A stretch of DNA of 45,390 bases from a virus. Below the pieces are notes generated by a model, which was not told the DNA's origin, searched no databases, and saw nothing but the letters and a program-made list of their open reading frames with translations. The translations under genes and the position numbers were made by a program. The DNA lies in the IMG/VR virus record IMGVR_UViG_3300025108_000105, positions 1 to 45,390 of that record; one strand, written 5' to 3'. This document shows positions 39,479-45,390 of the stretch, piece by piece. Position 1 is the first letter of the stretch. Each line of letters opens with the position of its first letter.

Positions 39479-39540
39479 TTTGACGCACCTTGAAACCCCA
39501 GATACATAATAGTAAGAGCTACTTAAGTTATACATAAGAA
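39479..39540 (+). promoter_or_regulatory. Conserved 62-nt promoter, replication operon copy
   Basis: TTGACG (39480-39485), 17-nt spacer containing TGAAACCCCAGA, TACATA (39503-39508), then TACTTAAGTTATACATAAG. 54 of 62 bases match the minus-strand copy before the terminase genes. It lacks the GANTC of the early promoters. It lies 91 bases before the primase-helicase ATG. Confidence 0.82.
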
Positions 39541-39584
39541 ACTCCTTAAGGTTTAATCATTAATCAGTAATCATTATTGATTAT

Positions 39585-39622
39585 AATAACTTAAGTATAA
39601 CATAAGTAATACATAAGTAAGG
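39585..39622 (+). repeat. CTTAAG palindrome and ATACATAAGTA repeats in replication leader
   Basis: ATAACTTAAGTATAAC (39586-39601) matches the site at 31853-31868. It runs directly into two further ACATAAGTAA copies (39600-39621) just before the AAGGAAA ribosome site of the primase-helicase gene. This may be an operator acting on transcription or translation. Confidence 0.6.
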
Positions 39623-39630
39623 AAACAAGT

Positions 39631-41217
39631 ATGAACAAATCAGGTCTACCTTGTCCCTTTTCTGGTTGTGGTTCATCTGATGCGTTCAGTTGGCACACAG
39701 AGAAACGAGTGGGTAAATGCTTTAGTTGTGACGAGAGTTACCCACAGAAGGGTATGGTTTTGGAGAGTTGGGTTGCTGATGAGTACCCCTTAAAGGATAA
39801 ATACAATATGGATGATATGGTACTTAAGAGTAAACGTAATGTACCTGACAATACACCTTCTGATGGTTTGGTTTATAAAGAGTTCAGAGGTATCTCACCA
39901 GCAACAATGGAGTTCTTTGGCGTAAAGACTAACGATCTAAAGCAGGTATACCCCTATCCTAATGGAACTAGCAAGGTTCGTATGCTACCTAAAGATTTTA
40001 GCCATAACTCTGGATTTAAGGCAGATAGTCTATTTGGTAGTAACCTTTTCCCTGTTGGTTGCGCCCGTAAGGTTACTGTGTGTGAAGGTGAACTAGATGC
40101 CATGAGCGCCCATCAGATGCTCTCTGGGGGTGGTTATATTAACCCTGTGGTATCTCTACCATCAGCAAGCCCTAACGGTAAACTATGGGGGAATGCGTCA
40201 GCCTACTTAGATAGCTTCGACCAAATCATTCTGTCGGTTGATAATGATGATGCTGGACGTGAGGTAGCTGAGGTTCTGTTTGATCTGTTCCCTGATAAAG
40301 TACACATCATGGATCATGGTATTCACAAAGACGCTAACGACTTCCTGTTGGCTAAGGCAACAAAGGCATACAAGAGTGCTTGGTGGTCAGCTAAGAAGTA
40401 TAGTCCAGCAGGGTTTACAGCGGGTGCAGAGGATTGGTTAAAGGCTGTTCATGAGGAGACACCTTACGAGTACACACCTACGTTCTCTGAGGCTCTAAAT
40501 GTTGTCACAAGAGGTTGGGTAAAAGGGGGTATCACAGTAGTAAAGGCACCAGCAGGTACAGGTAAGACATCTGTGTTCAGAGCAGCACAACACGATCTTG
40601 TAGTAAAGAAGAACATGCGTGTAGGTGTACTTCATATGGAGGAACTAAAGAGTACAACAGCGCGGGGTATGGCAACGTATCACCTTGGTAAGAATGTAAA
40701 CACACAGGAAGACCAAGACTTTTACGATGTAAGTAACGAATCGCTTGACATTGCTATCTCTGAGGTAGTAGAAGACAACAGGTTCGTTGCTTTTGAGGTT
40801 AACCCTCAAGACCCTATCGAAGATACGCTAAAGCAAGCTAAGTACGCAGTAACAGTTTACGGTTGTGACTACCTGTTTATCGACCACTTGCAACGACTAG
40901 CGTACCTATCAGGTGTTGATGGTGCTACTGCTGCCCTGACGGAATTAGGTGTCCGATTGGTTGAGTTCTCTAAGCGGCGTAACGTGGGAATTATATGTAT
41001 CTCTCACGTAAACGAAACAGGTCATACTAAGTATGCCAAGAGTGTAGAAGAGGAAGCTATTATGCTAATTGAACTTAAGCGAGACATGAAGGCTGACGGG
41101 GATGACGCTAATTATACTGATGTAGAGGTCACTAAGAACCGTCCGTATTCACGTCTGGGTAGTGCTGGTCGTTTGCACTATAACCCTGAGACCACTATTG
41201 TAAAGGGAGTAGTTTAG
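39631..41217 (+). CDS. T7-like DNA primase-helicase
   Basis: 528 residues. Zinc finger: Cys8, Cys13, Cys29, Cys32. TOPRIM primase: EGELDA (152-157) and DNDDAGR (204-210). RecA-like helicase: Walker A APAGTGKT (306-313), Walker B YLFIDH (Asp418), and ICISHVNE with NRPYSRLGSAGRLHY near the end. It makes primers and unwinds DNA at the fork. The zinc finger has four residues between its first Cys pair, longer than the usual two. It is the first gene of the replication operon. Confidence 0.95.
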   Translation: MNKSGLPCPFSGCGSSDAFSWHTEKRVGKCFSCDESYPQKGMVLESWVADEYPLKDKYNMDDMVLKSKRNVPDNTPSDGLVYKEFRGISPATMEFFGVKTNDLKQVYPYPNGTSKVRMLPKDFSHNSGFKADSLFGSNLFPVGCARKVTVCEGELDAMSAHQMLSGGGYINPVVSLPSASPNGKLWGNASAYLDSFDQIILSVDNDDAGREVAEVLFDLFPDKVHIMDHGIHKDANDFLLAKATKAYKSAWWSAKKYSPAGFTAGAEDWLKAVHEETPYEYTPTFSEALNVVTRGWVKGGITVVKAPAGTGKTSVFRAAQHDLVVKKNMRVGVLHMEELKSTTARGMATYHLGKNVNTQEDQDFYDVSNESLDIAISEVVEDNRFVAFEVNPQDPIEDTLKQAKYAVTVYGCDYLFIDHLQRLAYLSGVDGATAALTELGVRLVEFSKRRNVGIICISHVNETGHTKYAKSVEEEAIMLIELKRDMKADGDDANYTDVEVTKNRPYSRLGSAGRLHYNPETTIVKGVV

Positions 41218-41219
41218 GT

Positions 41220-41384
41220 ATGACTTTTGAAGAGTGGTGGGACAAGCCTGTACAAGGTTCTGACTTCAGTAAAGATCAGATGTCTAAGGATGTTAAGATG
41301 TCAGTGTATCAAGAGTTAGGACGAGATTTTGACCTTAAGATAGCTATGAAGGATGCGTGGGAAAATGCTAGAGACAGTATTTGA
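41220..41384 (+). CDS. Small protein between helicase and polymerase genes, 54 aa
   Basis: Begins MTFEEWWDKPVQGSDFSKDQ, helical and acidic. It starts three bases after the helicase stop and overlaps the exonuclease gene by 20 bases. The MTFEEWW start is a pattern I associate with small phage proteins of unknown function. Ribosome site GGGAG upstream. Confidence 0.65.
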   Translation: MTFEEWWDKPVQGSDFSKDQMSKDVKMSVYQELGRDFDLKIAMKDAWENARDSI

Positions 41385-41811
41385 CATAGAAACTAATGGA
41401 CTCCTAGACATAGTTAACAGGGTACACGTAGTAAGTTACAAAGATGAAACAATGCGTGAGCCTACCTCAATATATGACTACAGGGGAATAAAGGAGTTCT
41501 TCAAGGAGGATCGAATATTTATAGGCCACCACATCATAGGGTATGACTTTCCAGCACTATCTAAGGTGTTGCAAGTGTCTAAACCTAAGCGTATAGTGGA
41601 TACCTACCCTTTGTCAGTTACTCTGATGCCTAACAGGAAAAGTTACGGTCTAGAAGGTTTTGGGGTTGACTACGGTGTACCTAAGCCTGTAGTAAAGGAC
41701 TGGGAGAACCTGACAAGAGAAGACTACACGTTCCGTTGCGAGAGTGACGTTAAGATCAACTGGCGTCTGTGGGAAGACTTGAGACGCAAACTAGGGGAGT
41801 TGTATGGATGA
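41365..41811 (+). CDS. DNA polymerase 3'-5' exonuclease (separate proofreading domain)
   Basis: 148 residues equivalent to the N-terminal exonuclease domain of T7 gp5. Exo I motif FDIETNG with Asp7 and Glu9; exo II region IFIGHHIIGYDFPAL; exo III region YTFRCESDVKINWRLWEDL. It would remove mismatched bases during synthesis by the polymerase encoded 166 bp downstream. ATG 41365 puts exo I at the expected position; ATG 41353 is the alternative. It ends in an ATGA overlap with the 56-aa gene. Confidence 0.88.
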   Translation: MLETVFDIETNGLLDIVNRVHVVSYKDETMREPTSIYDYRGIKEFFKEDRIFIGHHIIGYDFPALSKVLQVSKPKRIVDTYPLSVTLMPNRKSYGLEGFGVDYGVPKPVVKDWENLTREDYTFRCESDVKINWRLWEDLRRKLGELYG

Positions 41812-41978
41812 CTGTTAAGGAGTTAATCGAAGAACTACAGAAGTTTCCTGAAGACCTAGAGGTTAAGACTTACAATGGTCGGACCGCAGATCGTTTTAAC
41901 TGGCCTATCTTGGAGGTCTATTTAGAGAAAGGTTGGGAAAAGGGCGAAGATGTGGTTTTTATTGAAGGCAACCTTTAA
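41808..41978 (+). CDS. Small protein inserted between exonuclease and polymerase genes, 56 aa
   Basis: Begins MTVKELIEELQKFPEDLEVK and ends EDVVFIEGNL. This is a common small phage fold (helix, then beta strands; 'ELIEELKKFPEDLEV') of unknown function. It overlaps both neighbours (ATGA at its start, one base at its end), so three genes replace what is one polymerase gene in T7. Confidence 0.75.
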   Translation: MTVKELIEELQKFPEDLEVKTYNGRTADRFNWPILEVYLEKGWEKGEDVVFIEGNL

Positions 41979-43402
41979 TGAAACCTTTGCACGATGACGC
42001 ATGGCGCTACATAGAGTATCTTAACTTCAAGATGCAATGCGCTGCCGATCAGGAGAGACTAAAGTGGAAGGTTGATGTACCTAAAGCTAAGGCTCTTCTG
42101 GAGACACTAGAAACTATTGAACAGGAGAAACACAAAGAACTGGTTAAGGCTATGCCTAAGAAGGTCATCTTCAAGGCAGTCAATCGCCCCGCGGAGGAAG
42201 GCAAGTGGAATAAAGATGGGAGGATGTCTGCAAAATGGGTTAAGTTTGAGGAAAAGCGTAAAGCTAACTGCCAGCCAGAAGAAGTAAAGAGCTTTAATGT
42301 GATCGACGGTTATGATGATGGGAACCCAGCTAGTCACGTACAGGTCAAGGATTGGTTGTATAGTTTAGGTTGGCAGCCGTGTACCTTTGACTACAAAAGG
42401 GACAACGCAACAGGTGAAACTAGAACTATCCCACAAGTACGGGAAGAAGGAGAATTGACTTCTAGTGTTGTGCTTCTAGCTGACGTAGACCCTGCTGTTA
42501 AGGTTCTTGAGGGACTGTCTATAGTACAGCACCGTAAGAGTGTAGTTAAGGGTTTCCTAGCTGCTCTGGATGATGAAGGTTATGTGTTCGCAGGGGTACA
42601 TGGTCTAACTAACACACTACGTTTTAAGCATGTTAAGCCACTAGCTAACATCCCTAGCGTAGATAAAGCATATGGAGAGGAGATACGAGGACTACTTATT
42701 GCACCAGAAGGTTATGTACTATGCGGGGCTGACATGGATAGCTTGGAACAAAACACCAAGATGCATTATATGACGCCATATGACCCTGAGTATGTAGCTA
42801 CACAGCAGACGGAAGACTTCGATGCACACCTAGACCTAGCTAAGTTCGCTGGTGTAGTAACACAAGAAGAAATAGATCAACACAACAAGACGGGTAGTCT
42901 TAAGTCAGTAAGAAAGGCATACAAAGTAACGAACTACTCAGCAACGTATGGGATTAAACCTTTAGGTCTATCTCGTAGGGGTGGCTTCTCTGTTAGTGAA
43001 GCAGAGAAACTACTAGAATCGTTCTGGAAACGTAACTGGTCTCTTGAGGCTATCGCTAAGGGTACTAAAACTAAGAAGACTAGAGATGGTCAGATGTGGT
43101 TGTATAACCCTGTGTCTGGTTTTTGGTACTCCCTGCGACATGACAAGGATAAGTTCTCTACGCTTAACCAAGGTACAGGAGTTTATTGCTTCGATACATG
43201 GTTAGGGTATTGCATTGATCTAGGTTTAGATGCTATAGGTCAGTTTCACGACGAAGCTATTTTCTTGGTTAAGTCTGGGGATGAACCTAAGACATCTGAT
43301 GCAGTTTACTCTGCTATGGACAAGACCAACGAGAAGATAGATTTAAACGTAACACTATCAACTACGCCTGAGTTTGGCGATAACTATTCAGAGATACATT
43401 AA
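41978..43402 (+). CDS. DNA polymerase family A, polymerase domain only
   Basis: 474 residues. Motif A GADMDSLE with catalytic Asp252; motif B Arg312-x3-Lys316-x3-Tyr320 (RKAYKVTNY); motif C FHDE with Asp425. Tyr320 corresponds to T7 Tyr526 / E. coli Phe762. The exonuclease domain is absent and encoded separately upstream. The ~200-residue N-terminal part corresponds to the thumb and the region that in T7 binds thioredoxin, although no clear thioredoxin-binding loop was identified. One-base overlap with the upstream gene. Confidence 0.93.
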   Translation: MKPLHDDAWRYIEYLNFKMQCAADQERLKWKVDVPKAKALLETLETIEQEKHKELVKAMPKKVIFKAVNRPAEEGKWNKDGRMSAKWVKFEEKRKANCQPEEVKSFNVIDGYDDGNPASHVQVKDWLYSLGWQPCTFDYKRDNATGETRTIPQVREEGELTSSVVLLADVDPAVKVLEGLSIVQHRKSVVKGFLAALDDEGYVFAGVHGLTNTLRFKHVKPLANIPSVDKAYGEEIRGLLIAPEGYVLCGADMDSLEQNTKMHYMTPYDPEYVATQQTEDFDAHLDLAKFAGVVTQEEIDQHNKTGSLKSVRKAYKVTNYSATYGIKPLGLSRRGGFSVSEAEKLLESFWKRNWSLEAIAKGTKTKKTRDGQMWLYNPVSGFWYSLRHDKDKFSTLNQGTGVYCFDTWLGYCIDLGLDAIGQFHDEAIFLVKSGDEPKTSDAVYSAMDKTNEKIDLNVTLSTTPEFGDNYSEIH

Positions 43403-43413
43403 GGAGAATGTAC

Positions 43414-43704
43414 ATGAAAAACTTAATCTTGACAGCAACTCTAGCTTTAGGACTTACAGCAACATCAGCTATCGCAAGTCCAGCAGAAGATTGCTCTTTA
43501 CTATCATCAGCTATCTTTGACATTGCAAAAGCGCGAGATATAGGTATTGGTCCTGAAGAAACCTTTGGTATACTTACTGATAACGGACTTAATCCAGATT
43601 TAGCAGCATCTCTTCTTGAGCTTGTTTACATCTCAGGTAGCAGTTTTTCACCTAAGAACCTAAAGGATGCAGTATTCGCACGTTGCATTTCAGAACTAGC
43701 CTAA
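43414..43704 (+). CDS. Small secreted protein with signal peptide, 96 aa
   Basis: A clear signal peptide, MKNLILTATLALGLTATSAIA, with probable cleavage before Ser-Pro-Ala-Glu. The mature part has two Cys (near 30 and 92) that could form a disulfide in the periplasm, and is mainly helical. ATG 43414 has AAGGAG eight bases upstream; ATG 43408 is too close. It sits between polymerase and SSB genes. Possible superinfection-exclusion or envelope role; unproven. Confidence 0.7.
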   Translation: MKNLILTATLALGLTATSAIASPAEDCSLLSSAIFDIAKARDIGIGPEETFGILTDNGLNPDLAASLLELVYISGSSFSPKNLKDAVFARCISELA

Positions 43705-43742
43705 TATAAGTAACACCACAGCCAACATAAAGGATATATCAT

Positions 43743-44225
43743 ATGGCTCTTGTAGACTTCGAAGGAACCGCAAAGTACGCTAAGATTTTTGAACATAACC
43801 GTGACATGGGAGACAACCTTGACGATGGGGATCAAAAGACTAAAATCCTCTCTGAGCAAGGTCACTACATACTGAACGTAGAAATCACACCTGAAACCAA
43901 GAAAGCTATGATTGCAGCGGGTGTACCTAACAAGGGAATGGTTGGTCAACTGTTCAAAGAAGATTTAGATGGTAACCCGTTCTATAAGTGTAAGCGTCCA
44001 CACTTTAACCCTCGTATAAATAAAGGTGAAGGTAAGGAGATGGGTGCGCCTGTCGTAATGGATGTAAACGGAGAAGAGTGGGACCCTACAGTTTTGATTG
44101 GTAACGGCTCTAGTCTCAAGGTTCGACTTGATGTTTGGGACGGTAAGATCGTAACTCTCCATGCAGTTAAAGTTATTGATCTTGTAGAGTTCACACCAGA
44201 TAACACAGGTCTCGAAGGATTCTAA
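43743..44225 (+). CDS. Single-stranded DNA-binding protein (T7 gp2.5-like)
   Basis: 160 residues. The pattern AKYAKIFEHNRDMGDN, GQLFKEDLDGNPFYKCKRPHFNPR, VLIGNGSSLKVRLDVW and VKVIDLVEF fits gp2.5-like OB-fold SSBs of T7-type phages. The acidic C-terminal end (EFTPDNTGLEGF) ends in Phe, as gp2.5-type tails do for binding polymerase and helicase. AAAGGATAT precedes ATG. Confidence 0.85.
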   Translation: MALVDFEGTAKYAKIFEHNRDMGDNLDDGDQKTKILSEQGHYILNVEITPETKKAMIAAGVPNKGMVGQLFKEDLDGNPFYKCKRPHFNPRINKGEGKEMGAPVVMDVNGEEWDPTVLIGNGSSLKVRLDVWDGKIVTLHAVKVIDLVEFTPDNTGLEGF

Positions 44226-44232
44226 TTAACTT

Positions 44233-44257
44233 GGGGGTCAGCTTAGGTTGGCCCCTA
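44233..44257. other. Hairpin after the SSB gene
   Basis: GGGGTCA (44234-44240) pairs with TGGCCCC (44249-44255) with one G-U pair and an 8-nt loop. No T-run follows. It may stabilise the abundant SSB message or give partial termination. Confidence 0.5.
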
Positions 44258-44281
44258 GATTTACCCTAAAGGAATTATAAT

Positions 44282-44482
44282 ATGAACACTGAGAAATACA
44301 CAATGACTTACGAAAGCCCCTATGGTACTAAGGTAACACGGGAGTTCAACGCAGAAGACCTATGGGAACTGTCATACAACATGCTAGAGTTTGTTCGCAG
44401 TTCTGGTTATGATTACATTGATATGCTTGAGTTAAGCACACCAGAAGGTGACATCTATCGTGCGGAGACATTGTGTGACTGA
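44282..44482 (+). CDS. Hypothetical protein, 66 aa
   Basis: Begins MNTEKYTMTYESPYGTKVTR; acidic, with a beta first part and a helix (DLWELSYNMLEFVRSSG). AAAGGAATT before ATG. The end overlaps the DUF551 gene. No family recognised. Confidence 0.65.
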   Translation: MNTEKYTMTYESPYGTKVTREFNAEDLWELSYNMLEFVRSSGYDYIDMLELSTPEGDIYRAETLCD

Positions 44483-44708
44483 TTGGCAACCGATTGAGAC
44501 CGCACCCAAGGATGGTTCTGTTATACTTCTATTCAGAACAAAGAAACAAACTAGGACGATATACCCTGCAAGATGGGCAGAGGCATTAGACCCTTCTTAT
44601 CCTTGGCAAGTTCTTTGTGCATACCACGGTGATAATTTCCTACTAGATGATTGCCATATGACGCATTGGATGTCTTTACCTGAACCACCAGAAGGAGATA
44701 CTATGTGA
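44475..44708 (+). CDS. DUF551 domain protein
   Basis: 77 residues. WQPIETAPKDGSVILLF at the start and MTHWMSLPEPPEG at the end are the two halves of the DUF551 signature, a small phage/prophage domain of unknown function. GTG 44475 overlaps the upstream stop, with CGGAGA before it; a longer frame from 44448 would break the motif start. It overlaps the exonuclease start by four bases. Confidence 0.8.
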   Translation: MTDWQPIETAPKDGSVILLFRTKKQTRTIYPARWAEALDPSYPWQVLCAYHGDNFLLDDCHMTHWMSLPEPPEGDTM

Positions 44709-45390
44709 CTGAGATAGTATTAGTTGACGCAGACATCATAGCTTACAGGGCAGCATTCTCAGCAAAAGATGACAGTGAGAAACAAGCGCGTAGTACAACT
44801 GATGACATCTGTAGTAGCATCTTATACGACTGTATGTATCCCTACGACTATACATTAGGTGAGGATACTTTCTTATATCTAACAGGGAGTAACAACTATC
44901 GTTTTGATATAGCAACTATAAGACCCTACAAAGGAAAGAGAGGAGAGAAACCTATACACCTAAAGGCTACAAGAGACCAACTAAAGACACGCTGGTTAGC
45001 TGAGGTAGTAGAGGGTCAGGAAGCAGATGATGCACTAGGGATTAAGGCTACGGAGTTGAATGGGGATTGCACTATAGTCTCCATAGACAAAGACTTGCTT
45101 ATGATCCCCTGTACACATTATAACTTCGTGAAGAAAGAGTGGACAGAGGTAAGCCAAGAACAAGGAGATTACTTCTTCTACAAGCAACTTCTAACAGGAG
45201 ATCAAGTGGATAACATTCAAGGTGTAAAGGGTGTCGGACCTAAGAAGGCTGATAAGGCATACGAAGGCTGTACTACAGTAAAGGAGATGTATACTAAGGC
45301 ACTAGAGATGTACAACGGGGATGCTGATGTTCTCCTAGAGAACGCTAGGCTGTTGTGGTTACGTAGGTATGAAGGTGAAATGTGGGAGCC
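44705..45390 (+). CDS. 5'-3' exonuclease (T7 gp6/flap family), N-terminal part crossing the window end
   Basis: GTG start in a GTGA overlap with the DUF551 gene; AAGGAGAT lies eight bases upstream. Acidic metal-binding residues appear in order: LVDADIIAYRAAF, VVEGQEADDALG, SIDKDLLMIP, and GDQVDNIQGVKGVGPKKAD, the last being the helix-hairpin-helix. The frame continues past the window end and stops at 137 of the left end, total 231 residues. It removes RNA primers and degrades DNA from 5' ends. Shorter than T7 gp6 (~300 aa). Confidence 0.9.
   Translation, partial: MTEIVLVDADIIAYRAAFSAKDDSEKQARSTTDDICSSILYDCMYPYDYTLGEDTFLYLTGSNNYRFDIATIRPYKGKRGEKPIHLKATRDQLKTRWLAEVVEGQEADDALGIKATELNGDCTIVSIDKDLLMIPCTHYNFVKKEWTEVSQEQGDYFFYKQLLTGDQVDNIQGVKGVGPKKADKAYEGCTTVKEMYTKALEMYNGDADVLLENARLLWLRRYEGEMWE
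45264..45390. repeat. 127-bp exact terminal direct repeat, right copy
   Basis: Right-hand copy of the overlap. Joining the ends here restores one uninterrupted exonuclease reading frame, which is independent support for circularity. The unique genome is therefore about 45,263 bp. Confidence 0.93.

Noticed and set aside
1-45390. Temperate lifestyle (prophage)
   Set aside because: No integrase, recombinase, partition gene, attachment site or CI-like repressor was seen; the sigma-like and small early proteins do not look like repressors.

Overview
The window is a complete or nearly complete genome of a tailed, siphovirus-like, probably virulent bacteriophage. The first 127 bases are repeated exactly as the last 127 (1-127 = 45264-45390). 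One gene, a 5'-3' exonuclease, runs off the right end and finishes at the left end, so the molecule was assembled as a circle of about 45,263 bp. No integrase, excisionase or recognisable CI-type repressor was seen. Several traits point to an alphaproteobacterial, probably marine Rhodobacterales-like host; this is inference. They are a B12-dependent ribonucleotide reductase, a DUF1127 protein (a family most common in alphaproteobacteria), and a control region packed with GANTC, the recognition site of the alphaproteobacterial methylase CcrM.

Layout. (1) About 34.3-35.5 kb is a gene-free control region with clustered sigma70-type promoters on both strands, inverted repeats and a nine-copy iteron array. 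(2) Rightward from it, 35.5-38.9 kb carries a stack of very small genes, most of the first ones with their own promoter, then an SleB-like hydrolase and a sigma-factor-like gene (38881-39468). (3) From 39.6 kb through the end and on to 7.9 kb of the window is one long rightward operon. It holds a T7-like replication set (primase-helicase, DNA polymerase split into exonuclease and polymerase genes, gp2.5-like SSB, 5'-3' exonuclease, endonuclease I), a Mom-like DNA-modification protein, a methyltransferase, MazG, class II ribonucleotide reductase, ThyX and a glutaredoxin. (4) A bidirectional terminator (7948-7997) separates this from the convergent leftward operon. (5) That operon (31617 down to 8004) holds terminase, portal, a large fibre-like gene, protease, scaffold, decoration protein, capsid, connector genes, tail genes with a frameshifted chaperone, tail spike and a lysis cassette. 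(6) A small leftward cluster (34242-32671) holds a Gp88-like protein of unknown function and four small genes joined by near-identical junctions.

How it may work together. Two promoter classes are visible. Seven rightward early promoters carry GAATC 3-4 nt upstream of the -10 box, the arrangement reported for GcrA/CcrM-controlled promoters. Two copies of a different 62-nt promoter (54/62 identical) stand in front of the replication operon (39479-39540, plus strand) and the terminase/structural operon (31931-31992, minus strand). The sigma-factor-like gene lies immediately before the first copy. A reasonable model is a cascade: host-driven, methylation-sensed early genes, then a phage regulator that switches on both large operons. 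This model is inference; the repeats and spacings are direct observation.
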